Assembly (NCBI RefSeq): GCF_001898175.1
Contig: NZ_MKTH01000013.1
Span: forward strand, 437,051 to 501,050
Source: Cellulomonas sp. 73-92
GTDB taxonomy: Bacteria; Actinomycetota; Actinomycetes; Actinomycetales; Cellulomonadaceae
DNA: 64,000 nucleotides
Direction of reading: 5' to 3'
The notes beneath the pieces were generated by a model, which worked only from the letters and a program-made list of their open reading frames with translations, was not told the origin of the DNA and searched no databases. The position numbers and the translations under genes are program-made. The first letter of the stretch is position 1. Each line of letters begins with the position of its first letter. This document shows, piece by piece, positions 1 through 8,113 of the stretch.

Positions 1-20
1 GCACGACGAGGGAGGAACGC

Positions 21-704
21 ATGGCGCGACGCGCGCTGATCGTGACGGGGGTCGTGGTGCTGGTCCTCGGCGCGGGCGTCGTCGGCGCCGACCAGGCGCT
101 GCGCACGGTGGCCGAGCAGCGCGTCGCCGGCCCGGTCCGACAGGCGCTCGGCGCCGACGGCAGCGCGACGGTGCGCATCGCCGAGGACCGCCCGTTCCTG
201 CTCCAGGTGGCACGTGGCCGCCTGGACCGCGTCACGGTCACGGCCGACCACCTCTCGCTCGACGGCACCGACGTGACGGATGCGCGGATGGACGCCGCCG
301 GGGTCCCGATCCGCCCGCCGTACACCGCGCGGGACGTCACCGTCGTCGGCACGGTGCCCACCGCCGTCATCCAGCAGCGCCTCGCGGCCAAGGGGCTCGA
401 CGTCGCCGTCGCGGTGGCAGGGCAGGACCTCCAGGCGTCGGGGACGGTCATCGGCCTGCCGTGGACCGTGACGCTGGTGCCGCGGGCCGACGGCGACCGG
501 GTGACGGCCGACGCCACGGCGGCCGAGATCGCCGGCGTCCAGGTGGGCGCCGACGCCCTGCCGGCGTCCGTGAAGGAAGCCATCGCCGGCATCGACGTGT
601 CGGTCACCGGCCTGCCCCAGGGGCTGGCGGTCACCGGGACGCAGGTGGTCGCCACCGGGGTCCAGGTGACCTTGACCGGCCACGACGTGGTGCTGCCGGG
701 CTAG
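21..704 (+). CDS. DUF2993 (LmeA-like) phospholipid-binding protein
   Basis: 227 aa. Residues 5-23 form one hydrophobic segment behind MARR, an anchor or signal peptide that would put the rest outside the membrane. The body is a run of short beta strands typical of DUF2993; the mycobacterial member LmeA binds phospholipids and supports lipoglycan maturation. The stretch near residue 110 (VVGTVPTAVIQQRL) fits the family. The ATG has a clear ribosome site (GAGGGAGG) a few bases upstream. It converges on the HNH gene 25 nt downstream. The family call is from recalled pattern; a specific lipid partner is not visible. Confidence 0.72.
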   Translation: MARRALIVTGVVVLVLGAGVVGADQALRTVAEQRVAGPVRQALGADGSATVRIAEDRPFLLQVARGRLDRVTVTADHLSLDGTDVTDARMDAAGVPIRPPYTARDVTVVGTVPTAVIQQRLAAKGLDVAVAVAGQDLQASGTVIGLPWTVTLVPRADGDRVTADATAAEIAGVQVGADALPASVKEAIAGIDVSVTGLPQGLAVTGTQVVATGVQVTLTGHDVVLPG

Positions 705-729
705 TCCGGCCGCCGCGGCATCGGCCCGC

Positions 730-1425
730 TCAGCGCACGACGACGCAGCCACGCAGGGCACGGTCCGCCGCGGTGTGCTCGTCGGGCGTCAGCCACAGGC
801 CGTAGGCGGCCTTGACCCGGAGCTGGCGCGCGACGTAGACGCAGGCGAACCCGGCCTGCGGCGGGAGCCAGCCGGCCGCGTCCGCCGCGCCCTTGTCCTG
901 GTTGGCGTCGCCCGAGACGGCGATGAGGTTGGCGGGGTCGTTGGCGAATCCGAGCCGCCGCGCGGCGGGCCACGACCGGGCGCCGGTGCGCCAGGCGTCG
1001 TCGAGGGCGACGAGGTGGTCGATCTGCACGGCGGCGGACTCCGGTCCGCGCACGAACGCGATGACCGTTCCCGTGTACGGGTCATCGAGCGTGCCGGCGA
1101 GCACCAGGCACCCGCCCGGGTCCAGCCGGGCGTCGGCGAGGTCGCGCGCCAGCATGTCGTTGCGGGTGTCGCAGCCGTTGCCGTCGACGTCCGCCCACGC
1201 CTGGCCGAACCGCTCCCGGGCGTACCCGTCGTCGGGCTCCGCCGCGCGCACCGGGATCACGTCGAGCGCCGCCCGCGCCGCGGCCAGGTCGGCGGCGGAG
1301 ATCGGGTAGCGCGCCGCGGTGCGCGCGGACGTCCACCACGGCAGGCCGAGCCCGGTGCCGAGGCCGACGACGAGCACGCCCACCCACACCGCGCGCGGCG
1401 CGTGCGACACCCGCATGCGCGCCAT
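730..1425 (-). CDS. Membrane-anchored or secreted HNH endonuclease family protein (DUF1524-like)
   Basis: 231 aa. A hydrophobic segment at residues 12-30 after a basic N-terminus suggests secretion or anchoring. The core carries the DUF1524-type HNH signature: IDHLVALDDAW near residue 145 (the DH pair), then FANDPANLIAVSG and ANQDKGA near residues 165-185. Such one-domain proteins are common in actinobacteria and are annotated as HNH family or DUF1524; their substrate is unknown. Cysteines in the central part could form disulfides if exported. The start has no obvious ribosome site. Nuclease activity is inferred from the motif only. Confidence 0.75.
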   Translation of the reverse strand: MARMRVSHAPRAVWVGVLVVGLGTGLGLPWWTSARTAARYPISAADLAAARAALDVIPVRAAEPDDGYARERFGQAWADVDGNGCDTRNDMLARDLADARLDPGGCLVLAGTLDDPYTGTVIAFVRGPESAAVQIDHLVALDDAWRTGARSWPAARRLGFANDPANLIAVSGDANQDKGAADAAGWLPPQAGFACVYVARQLRVKAAYGLWLTPDEHTAADRALRGCVVVR

Positions 1426-1515
1426 GGTGCGGTCGGGGCACGGACGTCCGGCGCGGCCTCGTCGTGCGCGGGAAGGCGCGCGGTGGTGGCCGGGCTGGGG
1501 TCGGCTCGCCGCCGG

Positions 1516-1929
1516 TCAGGCCGGGTCGAGCACGAACACCGGGATCAGGCGCTCCGTGCGCGTCTGGTAGGCCGCGTAGTCCGGCCAGGCCTCGACCGCG
1601 CGGGCCCACCACTCCTCGCGCTCCGCGCCGGACGCCTCGTGGGCGACGTAGTCGCGCTTCGTCGGGCCGTCCTGCAGCTGTACGCGCGGGTGCGCGACGA
1701 GGTTGTGGTACCAGACCGGGTGCCGTGGGGCGCCTCCCTTCGAGGCGACGACGGCGTACGAGCCGTCGTGCTCGACCCGCATCACGGGCACCAGCCGGGG
1801 GGCGCCGCTCTTCGCGCCGGTCGTCGTCACCACGACGATCGGCTTGCCGCGCAGCGTGCTGCCCTCCGCGCCGTTGGTCCGCTCGAAGAGTGCTGCCTGG
1901 TCGTCGGCCCAGGCGTGGGGGTTGCTCAT
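1516..1929 (-). CDS. Deazaflavin (F420)-dependent nitroreductase family protein
   Basis: 137 aa, the usual length of the Ddn/Rv3547-type family (split beta-barrel). The stretch VVVTTTGAKSGAPRLVPVM (residues 32-50) is the family's cofactor-binding strand region, followed by GGAPRHPVWYHNLVAHP (66-82), its most conserved block. Proteins of this kind use reduced F420 to reduce quinones or nitro compounds. The tail AAYQTRTERLIPVFVLDP is also typical. It is divergent from the hydrolase at 1983. No Shine-Dalgarno is visible before the ATG. Confidence 0.85.
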   Translation of the reverse strand: MSNPHAWADDQAALFERTNGAEGSTLRGKPIVVVTTTGAKSGAPRLVPVMRVEHDGSYAVVASKGGAPRHPVWYHNLVAHPRVQLQDGPTKRDYVAHEASGAEREEWWARAVEAWPDYAAYQTRTERLIPVFVLDPA

Positions 1930-1982
1930 GCCCGGGCCAACACGAGCGGGCGGCCTCGTCTTCCCCGGGTACGGTTCGGGGC

Positions 1983-3275
1983 GTGGCCCCCTACGCGATG
2001 ACCGGCTTCGTCGTCACCGACCACGTGGTCCAGGTGCCCGTCGACTGGGCGGACCCGGCGCGGTTCGGGTCGATCGAGGTGTTCGCCCGCGAGATCGTCG
2101 ACCCGGCGAGGGCGGCCGACGACCTGCCGTTGCTCCTGTTCCTCCAGGGCGGCCCCGGCGGCATGGGGCCGCGGCCGATGCCGGGCTCCGGGTGGTGGAG
2201 CACCGCGCTGAAGGCCCACCGCGTGGTGCTGCTGGACCAGCGCGGCACCGGGCGCTCGTCCCGGATCGACGGGCGCGCCATCACCCGGTTCCCTGACGGG
2301 CGGACCGCCGCCGAGTACCTGGCGTGCTTCCGCCAGGACGCGATCGTCGAGGACGCGGAGCACCTGCGCACGACGATCTACGGCGGCCGCCGGTGGGCGA
2401 CGCTCGGGCAGTCGTACGGCGGGTTCCTCACGCTGCGCTACCTGTCGACCCACCCGCAGGCGCTGACCGCCTGCTACGTCACGGGCGGCCTCATCGGGAT
2501 CGACGCCACCGCCGAGGACGTGTACTCCCGCACTTTTCCCCGCCAGCTGGCGCGCGACGAGCAGTTCGCCCGGGCGTTCCCGGACGACGTCGACGTGCTG
2601 CACGCCGTCGCGGACCAGTGCGCCGCGGGGTCGGTCGTGCTCTCCGACGGCACCCCGCTGACCGTCGAGCGCCTCCAGGCGCTCGGCGCGCCGTTCGGCA
2701 TGTCGACCGGGCTCGACGACCTGCACTGGCTCCTCGACACCGCGCTCGACGCCGACGGCCGGGTGGCGCAGGCCTTCGCCGACGAGGTCGGCCACCGCAC
2801 CGCGTGGGACACCAACCCGTTGTACGCGGTGCTGCAGGAGGCGATCTACCACCAGGGCGCGCGGGCGGGCGGCTGGGCCGCAGCGGCCGAGCTGGCCCGC
2901 CGGCCGGCGTTCGCGGCCTCGGCGCGACCGCTCCGACTGACCGGCGAGGCCTTCTTCCCCTGGGCGTACGAGCAGGTCGGGGCGCTGCGGCCGTTCCGCG
3001 CCGCCGCCGAGGAGGTGGCCGCGCGAACCGAGTGGCCCGTCCTCTACGACGCCGCGCGCCTGGCCGCCAACGAGGTGCCGGTGGCCGCGGTGCAGTACTA
3101 CGACGACCCGTACGTCGACCTCGACCTCGCGCTGGACACCGCGGACCGCGTCGGCAACGCCCAGGTGTGGGTGACGAACGAGTACCTGCACGACGGGCTG
3201 CGCGTGCACGGCGACGAGATCCTGCCGAGGCTCGTCGACCTCGCCGCGGGCCGCTGGACCGTCACCGGCCGCTGA
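1983..3275 (+). CDS. Proline iminopeptidase-like alpha/beta hydrolase
   Basis: 430 aa from the GTG at 1983. TACGGT (1970-1975) ends 7 nt before this GTG, a leaderless arrangement; ATG 1998 is the alternative. The oxyanion motif LQGGPGGMGP lies near residue 55 and the nucleophile elbow GQSYGG near residue 143, both diagnostic of the prolyl aminopeptidase branch of serine hydrolases. Near the C-terminus HDGLRVHGDEI supplies the catalytic His region. These enzymes release N-terminal proline from peptides or act on related amides in the cytoplasm. A stem-loop terminator follows the stop. The long reading frame upstream of 1983 is an artefact of high GC. Confidence 0.82.
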   Translation: MAPYAMTGFVVTDHVVQVPVDWADPARFGSIEVFAREIVDPARAADDLPLLLFLQGGPGGMGPRPMPGSGWWSTALKAHRVVLLDQRGTGRSSRIDGRAITRFPDGRTAAEYLACFRQDAIVEDAEHLRTTIYGGRRWATLGQSYGGFLTLRYLSTHPQALTACYVTGGLIGIDATAEDVYSRTFPRQLARDEQFARAFPDDVDVLHAVADQCAAGSVVLSDGTPLTVERLQALGAPFGMSTGLDDLHWLLDTALDADGRVAQAFADEVGHRTAWDTNPLYAVLQEAIYHQGARAGGWAAAAELARRPAFAASARPLRLTGEAFFPWAYEQVGALRPFRAAAEEVAARTEWPVLYDAARLAANEVPVAAVQYYDDPYVDLDLALDTADRVGNAQVWVTNEYLHDGLRVHGDEILPRLVDLAAGRWTVTGR

Positions 3276-3281
3276 CGGCGG

Positions 3282-3313
3282 GACGCCCGGCCACCCATCG
3301 GTGACCGGGCGTC
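3282..3313. terminator. Stem-loop between convergent genes
   Basis: A 9-bp perfect inverted repeat (GACGCCCGG at 3282-3290, CCGGGCGTC at 3305-3313) with a 14-nt loop sits between the hydrolase stop and the ABC permease stop. There is no T-run, as is usual for high-GC actinobacteria. It probably ends transcription from both sides. Confidence 0.5.
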
Positions 3314-3327
3314 GCGCACCGGGCACG

Positions 3328-4428
3328 TCAGGTCGACGTGTGGGCACCGTCCGGTTCTGACGCGACGGCCGCGCCGTCGCTGGCCGGGGCTCCCGATCCG
3401 GGCACCCGGTGCGCCAGGACGGGCGTGGCGGTCGTCGTCCGGCTCGTCGGCGGCCGGACCGCTGCCGGCCGCGGCGCGCGCCCGGGCAGCCGGTGACCGG
3501 TGAGCCACCAGTAGCTGAAACCGATGAGCAGCAGCCCGAGCAGGGTGAAGATCCCGAACTCGGTCCACTGGAACGGCCAGTACCGGTTCCCCGGCTGGTA
3601 GACGAGGTGCTGGGTGATGCCGTCGAGGCACGAGTTCGTGGCTGAGCACGGCGCGTCGGGGCCGCCGACGATCCCGGCGGGGCGCCCGGAGGCGTCGACG
3701 AAGTGCAGCGAGACGACCCACGACCCCGGCGGCAGGTTGTTGCCGATCTTCACGGCGACGTCGCTGCCACCGTTGGTGACCGCTCCGACCTGCGTCAACG
3801 GGGTGGCGTAGTGCGCCCGCAGGAACATCTGGAACACCATCCGGACGACGACGAAGACGCCGAGGGTCGTCGCCATCGCCGGGAGCACCTTGCGGATGAC
3901 GACGCCGGCGGCCAGGCCGAGGGCGAACGCGAAGACGGCGTACCCGATGGGGGCGACGTCCCGGATCCCGAAGGTCGAGTCGATGAACTTGTCGTGGGTG
4001 AGGCTGTCGGACGGGCCGAACCACCACGTCGTCATCCAGGAGAGCAGGCCGATCGCCAGGACGGACGTGGTGCCGACGACGGCGACCTTGACCGTCAGCC
4101 AGCGGACCCGGCTGACGGACTGCGTCCAGGCCAGCCGGTAGGTGCCGGCGTCGAACTCGCGCGCGACGAGGGGCGCCGCGCTGAACATCCCGAGGACCGC
4201 CGGCAGGACGAGGAGCGCGCCGCCGAGCAGGATCTGCAGCCACCCGAAGCGGCCCATGTACTGCTGGGCCGGTGCGCCGTTCCCGAGGCAGGTGGCGGAT
4301 GTCGCGCAGGTCGTCACCCAGTGCCGGGCCCCGATCCCCGTGATGACGGTCGGGATCGCCAGGAGCAACAGGCCGCCGAAGATGACGATCGCCTGCGTGC
4401 GGAACTGCCGCCAGGTCAGCCAGGTCAT
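3328..4428 (-). CDS. ABC-2-type permease of the YtrA-linked exporter, copy 2
   Basis: 366 aa from the ATG at 4428, which overlaps the stop of the upstream permease by 4 nt (ATGA). About six membrane segments are visible; the first follows MTWLTWRQFRTQ, which the paralogue repeats as MTWVAWRQVRTQ. The block PLVAREFDAGTYRLAWTQSVSR (split here by position, about residues 107-128) and a WMTTWWFGP motif are shared by both permeases. A large extracytoplasmic region with paired cysteines precedes the last segment, and the C-terminal 45 residues are polar and low-complexity. With the ATPase and sister permease it would form a heteromeric exporter. Confidence 0.82.
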   Translation of the reverse strand: MTWLTWRQFRTQAIVIFGGLLLLAIPTVITGIGARHWVTTCATSATCLGNGAPAQQYMGRFGWLQILLGGALLVLPAVLGMFSAAPLVAREFDAGTYRLAWTQSVSRVRWLTVKVAVVGTTSVLAIGLLSWMTTWWFGPSDSLTHDKFIDSTFGIRDVAPIGYAVFAFALGLAAGVVIRKVLPAMATTLGVFVVVRMVFQMFLRAHYATPLTQVGAVTNGGSDVAVKIGNNLPPGSWVVSLHFVDASGRPAGIVGGPDAPCSATNSCLDGITQHLVYQPGNRYWPFQWTEFGIFTLLGLLLIGFSYWWLTGHRLPGRAPRPAAVRPPTSRTTTATPVLAHRVPGSGAPASDGAAVASEPDGAHTST

Positions 4429-5501
4429 CGGTCCACCCCCGTCAGTCGCGGCTCGTCGCTGCCGGCCGGAACCCGTCCGTCGACGTGCCCGTCGCGGGCC
4501 GTCCGCTCGTCGGGCACCCGCGGTGCGGCGTGCGGCGCCGCGACCCGGGCGACGGGCGCCCCGCGGCCGGGGAGCCGGTGGCCGTTGATCCACCAGAAGC
4601 AGAACCCGATGAGGAGCAGCGCGAGCACGACGAAGAGCCCGGTCTCGGTCCACTGGAACGGCCAGTAGCGGGTCCACGGCTGGTACTGGACGCGCTGCGT
4701 GTAGCCGTTGAGGCAGGTGTTGGTCGCGACGCACGCGTCCCCCGGGCCGAAGCGCAGCACCTGGACCGGATGCCCGGACGGATCGAAGATCTGGCCGTCG
4801 GCGACCCAGGACCCCGCGGGGATCGCCCCGTCCTTGACCGAACCACCCGGACCGGGGTGGAACGCGCCCGCGTAGAAGAGCGGCGTCGCGAAGCGTGGCC
4901 GCACCAGCAGCTGGACCACCATGCGGGCGGCGACGAAGGTCACGAGCGTCGTCGCCATCGCCGGGAGCACCCGTCCCATGAGGAGGCCGGCCGTCACGCC
5001 CACCGCGAAGGCGAACGCGGCGTACCCCAGCGGGACCACGTCGCGGATGCTGAAGATCGAGTCCACGAACTTGTCCATCTGCCAGGAGTCGTCCGGGCCG
5101 AACCACCACGTCGTCATCCAGGAGGTCAGGCCGGACGCCAGCACGGACACCACGCCGACGACGAGCACCTTGACCGCGAGCCACCGCGAGCGCGAGACCG
5201 CCTGGGTCCACACCATCCGGTGGGTGCCGGTCTCGAGCTCACGGGCGATCAGGGGCGCGCCGAGGAACATCCCCGTGATCACCGGCATCGCCAGCGCCGC
5301 GCCGCGGAGGAGGAGCTCCACCCATGTGAAGCCCGAGGTGGTGATCCCGACGAGCTGGCTGCAGTCGACGGTCGCGGCGCAGCCTTCCGCCACGTGCCGG
5401 ATCTGCAGCCCGGTGACGACCGTCGCGGCGGCCAGCAGCGCGAGACCCCCGAAGATCACCAAGGCCTGCGTGCGAACCTGGCGCCAGGCGACCCAGGTCA
5501 T
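4425..5501 (-). CDS. ABC-2-type permease of the YtrA-linked exporter, copy 1
   Basis: 358 aa, clearly paralogous to the next gene downstream: same N-terminal WRQ motif, same RELETGTHRMVWTQAVSR segment before the second pair of helices, same WMTTWWFGP, same YWPFQWTE before the last helix. Its start overlaps the ATPase stop by 4 nt and its stop overlaps the next start by 4 nt, so translation is coupled through the whole operon. Substrate is unknown; related actinobacterial systems respond to cell-envelope stress, but that is family knowledge, not evidence from this window. Confidence 0.82.
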   Translation of the reverse strand: MTWVAWRQVRTQALVIFGGLALLAAATVVTGLQIRHVAEGCAATVDCSQLVGITTSGFTWVELLLRGAALAMPVITGMFLGAPLIARELETGTHRMVWTQAVSRSRWLAVKVLVVGVVSVLASGLTSWMTTWWFGPDDSWQMDKFVDSIFSIRDVVPLGYAAFAFAVGVTAGLLMGRVLPAMATTLVTFVAARMVVQLLVRPRFATPLFYAGAFHPGPGGSVKDGAIPAGSWVADGQIFDPSGHPVQVLRFGPGDACVATNTCLNGYTQRVQYQPWTRYWPFQWTETGLFVVLALLLIGFCFWWINGHRLPGRGAPVARVAAPHAAPRVPDERTARDGHVDGRVPAGSDEPRLTGVDR

Positions 5502-6379
5502 CGCTCGGTCCCCGTCAGGCGCAAGGTCCCCTCACCCGTGCTCATGTACGCCAGCACGAGGTCCTCGAGGCCGACCTGGTCGACCGTCCAGGACGGGTCG
5601 AGGATCGGCTGGTCGGTGCGGACCAGCAGGGTGGACTGCCGCGGCGTGTGGCTCGCGTGGATGACCTCCCAGTCGCGGGGCAGCCGATCCATGTCGTGGA
5701 ACGGCCCGCTGAGCAGGTGGTGCGTGGCGAGCAGCTCCTCCACGTCGCCGGCGACCCGCACCCGGGAGTCGACGAGCACCACGAGGTAGTCGCACACGCG
5801 CTCCAGGTCCGCGACCAGGTGCGAGGACAGCACCACGCTGACGTCCTGGTCGGCCACGATCTCCATCAGCCCCTGGAGGAACTCGCGCCGCGCCAGCGGG
5901 TCGAGGCTCGCCACCGGCTCGTCGAGCACCAGCAGCTCCGGCCGCTTGGCCACCGCGACGGTGAGCGCGAGCTGTGCCTGCTGGCCGCCGGAGAGCTTGC
6001 CGCCCTTCTGCGCCGGGTCGAGCCGCAGCCGTGCCACGCGCTCGTCGGCGAGCCCCTGGTCCCACGTGGGGTTGAGGTGCCGGCCGAGCCGCAGGTGGTC
6101 GGCCACGGAAAGGCCCGCGTAGACCGGCGTGCCCTGGGCGACGAACCCGACGCCGGCGAGCGCCGCACCGGCCTTGGGCGTGCGCCCGAGGACGTCGAGG
6201 CGGCCCTCGGTCGGCGGCAGCAGGCCGACGGCCATGTTGAGCAGCGTCGACTTGCCGGCACCGTTGGGCCCGACGAGCCCGACGACCCGCCCGGCGGGGA
6301 TGCTCAGGTCGCAGTCGGTGAGCGCCCACCGGCGCCCGTATCGCTTGCTGAGGCCCTCGGCCTCGAGAACCGCGTTCAT
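5498..6379 (-). CDS. ABC transporter ATP-binding protein of the YtrA-linked exporter
   Basis: 293 aa from ATG 6379. Walker A is GPNGAGKST (near residue 39), the signature LSGGQQAQ near residue 135, Walker B ELLVLDEPVASLDP near residue 153, and the switch His follows in VVLSSHLVADLE. The C-terminal 80 residues are an extra domain as in YtrB-type ATPases. Start and stop overlap the neighbouring genes by 4 nt on both sides. The order GntR, ATPase, permease, permease matches ytr-like operons. It powers the two permeases downstream. Confidence 0.9.
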   Translation of the reverse strand: MNAVLEAEGLSKRYGRRWALTDCDLSIPAGRVVGLVGPNGAGKSTLLNMAVGLLPPTEGRLDVLGRTPKAGAALAGVGFVAQGTPVYAGLSVADHLRLGRHLNPTWDQGLADERVARLRLDPAQKGGKLSGGQQAQLALTVAVAKRPELLVLDEPVASLDPLARREFLQGLMEIVADQDVSVVLSSHLVADLERVCDYLVVLVDSRVRVAGDVEELLATHHLLSGPFHDMDRLPRDWEVIHASHTPRQSTLLVRTDQPILDPSWTVDQVGLEDLVLAYMSTGEGTLRLTGTER

Positions 6380-6780
6380 GCCACTCCCTGCGTCATGTCG
6401 TCCTGGAGAGCGTCGCGAAACAACGCTTCGATGCTCTCGTCGTCCAGCCCGGCCGACCGGGCCTTGTCGAGCCACTCCACGAGGTCGCGGCGGAGCGGGC
6501 CGTGGGCGGCGATGGTCTCGTCGTGCACCTGCGCGGTGACGAAGGTGCCGACGCCCGGGCGTGCCGAGACCAGCCCGGCGTGCTCCAGCTCCTTGTAGGC
6601 CTTGAGCACGGTGTTGGGGTTGATGGCCAGCTGCCCCACGGCCTCCTTGACCGTCGGCAGCTGGTCCCCCTCGCGGAGCATGCCGAGCCGCACCGCGCGC
6701 CTTACCTGGTCGACGATCTGGCGGTAGGGCGAGACCCCGGACCTGGCGTCGAGATGGAACTCGATCACCGTTTCCCCCAT
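6376..6780 (-). CDS. GntR family repressor, YtrA subfamily
   Basis: 134 aa. A winged-helix domain at residues 10-75 holds PYRQIVDQVRRAV and the recognition-helix stretch AINPNTVLKAYKELE; it is followed by a short helical tail instead of a large effector domain, the hallmark of the YtrA subgroup. It is first in the exporter operon and overlaps the ATPase by 4 nt. Only two bases separate the start codon from an ATCTAG-GTAA-CTAGAT palindrome and no Shine-Dalgarno lies between them, so the mRNA may be leaderless and autorepressed. The ligand is unknown. Confidence 0.88.
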   Translation of the reverse strand: MGETVIEFHLDARSGVSPYRQIVDQVRRAVRLGMLREGDQLPTVKEAVGQLAINPNTVLKAYKELEHAGLVSARPGVGTFVTAQVHDETIAAHGPLRRDLVEWLDKARSAGLDDESIEALFRDALQDDMTQGVA

Positions 6781-6782
6781 TC

Positions 6783-6798
6783 ATCTAGGTAACTAGAT
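6783..6798. promoter_or_regulatory. Candidate YtrA operator over the exporter promoter
   Basis: ATCTAG (6783-6788), GTAA, CTAGAT (6793-6798): a perfect 6-bp inverted repeat in an unusually AT-rich patch, two bases upstream of the regulator's ATG. Position and symmetry suit a dimeric GntR repressor bound at the promoter. Inference from sequence. Confidence 0.6.
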
Positions 6799-6944
6799 AA
6801 ACCGAGGAGATGGTAGGCACGGGTACCGGGGAGCGCGCAAGGGGTTCGACGAAGCCTGGACGGCGGAGATGCCGCGGCTGTGCAGGATGCCGCGGCGGTG
6901 CGGTCGGGTGGACGGCGAGACGGAGACCCCTCGGGGGCCGCTCG

Positions 6945-7409
6945 TCAGCCGTTCGTGGACGACGACGGCGCGCGCTCGTCGTGCGCGGCCGCCAGGGCCT
7001 CGTCGAGCTCCTCGAGGATCCGGCGACACTCCTCGACGTCCCACGGCGTCCCGGCGAGCTCGAACTCGAAGAGGATCGGCCGGTGCGAGCGCTCCGCGAC
7101 GAGGCGCGCGGCCATCTGGTAGTACCGCCCGAAGTTGCGGTTCCCGGAGCCCATCACGCCCACCATCAGCCGGCGGTTGTGCTCCGAGCGCAGGAACCGG
7201 CGCACCCCCTCGGGGATGGTGTCGTTCGACTCGTTGCCGGTCTTGTAGCTCGGGGTGAGCAGCACCCACGGGCCGTCGGCCTCGGACTGCCGGTGCTCCC
7301 GCTCGGCGAGGTTGAACACGGGCCGGCCGAGCCGCTCCGCGAAGGAGCGCACCAGCCCGGACGCCGACGAGTAGTAGTACACGGGGGTCTGCCTCACCAC
7401 GGGCGCCAT
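6945..7409 (-). CDS. nrdI: NrdI-like flavodoxin (class Ib ribonucleotide reductase activator)
   Basis: 154 aa. N-terminal YYYSSASGLVRSFAERLG is the flavodoxin phosphate-binding turn of NrdI; LLTPSYKTG, VMGSGNRNFG and the C-terminal FEFELAGTPWDVEECR match the family's other conserved blocks. NrdI reduces and activates the dimanganese cofactor of the class Ib small subunit NrdF. It normally sits in nrdHIEF, but no nrdH, nrdE or nrdF is next to it here. ATG 7409 is directly abutted by GGAAGG; GTG 7400 or 7397 would be better spaced. A 51-bp repeated element lies just upstream. Confidence 0.82.
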   Translation of the reverse strand: MAPVVRQTPVYYYSSASGLVRSFAERLGRPVFNLAEREHRQSEADGPWVLLTPSYKTGNESNDTIPEGVRRFLRSEHNRRLMVGVMGSGNRNFGRYYQMAARLVAERSHRPILFEFELAGTPWDVEECRRILEELDEALAAAHDERAPSSSTNG

Positions 7410-7444
7410 CCTTCCGCCTGCGCGGGTGCCGATCGCCGTTCTCG

Positions 7445-7495
7445 CACTTTCCTGAAGGCTGCGTCGTCATCCGCAACCGAAAGCTCAGGAAACTG
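7445..7495. repeat. 51-bp dispersed inverted element, copy 1
   Basis: CACTTTCCTGAAG (7445-7457), 27 nt, TCAGGAAACTG (7485-7495). The same arms with the same 27-nt spacing occur in reverse orientation at 60495-60545, and the central 27 nt are similar too (shared GTCGT-ATCC-C-ACCG). It lies between divergent nrdI and the gene at 7538. Function unknown. Confidence 0.7.
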
Positions 7496-7537
7496 CGGAG
7501 AGGGGTGGGGGTGGGGCGCGACCGTAGGCTGCAGCGC

Positions 7538-8038
7538 ATGGAGCTGACCGTCCCGCTGGGCGAGGCCGTCGCGGCGCTGCGCGCCACCGGCACGCTGCCG
7601 AAGGCCGTCACCAACGTCACCGGCCGCGGCTCGTCGGTGCTGGCCTCCGTGAACGTCCACGAGCTGCCCGACGTCGCGCCCGGCATCAAGACGGCGGCGC
7701 GGTTCGCCGGCCCGTTCGAGGCGCAGCTCGACGACCGCGGCGTCACGGGGCGGACCTGGCGGCTGGAGCTGCGGGTGGCGCACCCGGTGCTGCGGTTCGA
7801 CCTGTCGGCCTTCGTGACGGGGGCGGTGCAGCAGCAGCTCGCCAAGGGCCCGGCCGACGTCGCGACGGCGCGGACCGAGGGGGGCGCGACCGTGGTGGAG
7901 GTCGACCTCGACCGGGCCGCCGGCCTGCTCCCGGGCCTGCTCCCGGGCCTGCTTCCAGCCGTGCAGCGGCTCCGGCCCAGCGTCGAGGACGTCTCGCTCG
8001 GTGAGCAGCTCCGCCTGGTCGTCGGCCTCGCCGGCTGA
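7538..8038 (+). CDS. Hypothetical protein with LLPG repeats
   Basis: 166 aa from ATG 7538; TAGGCT (7525-7530) ends 7 nt upstream, a leaderless pattern. I do not recognise a family. The N-terminal half is mixed alpha/beta with no membrane segment. Residues near 128-140 read as three tandem LLPG units from a 12-bp DNA repeat (about 7926-7961), likely slippage-prone. The protein is acidic with a hydrophobic C-terminus. Codon use matches the neighbours, which supports real coding. Confidence 0.6.
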   Translation: MELTVPLGEAVAALRATGTLPKAVTNVTGRGSSVLASVNVHELPDVAPGIKTAARFAGPFEAQLDDRGVTGRTWRLELRVAHPVLRFDLSAFVTGAVQQQLAKGPADVATARTEGGATVVEVDLDRAAGLLPGLLPGLLPAVQRLRPSVEDVSLGEQLRLVVGLAG

Positions 8039-8113
8039 GGGCGACGGCACCGGCCGGCCGGCCGACGAGAGGCGCCCGGTGACGAAGGCGGCCGACGCCC
8101 CTACGGTGGGCGC

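Noticed and set aside
775..2001. Long plus-strand open frames over the HNH and deazaflavin genes, and many similar frames across the window
   Set aside because: They are Arg/Gly/Pro-rich shadows produced by high GC on the strand opposite real genes; the real genes have proper domains and codon bias.
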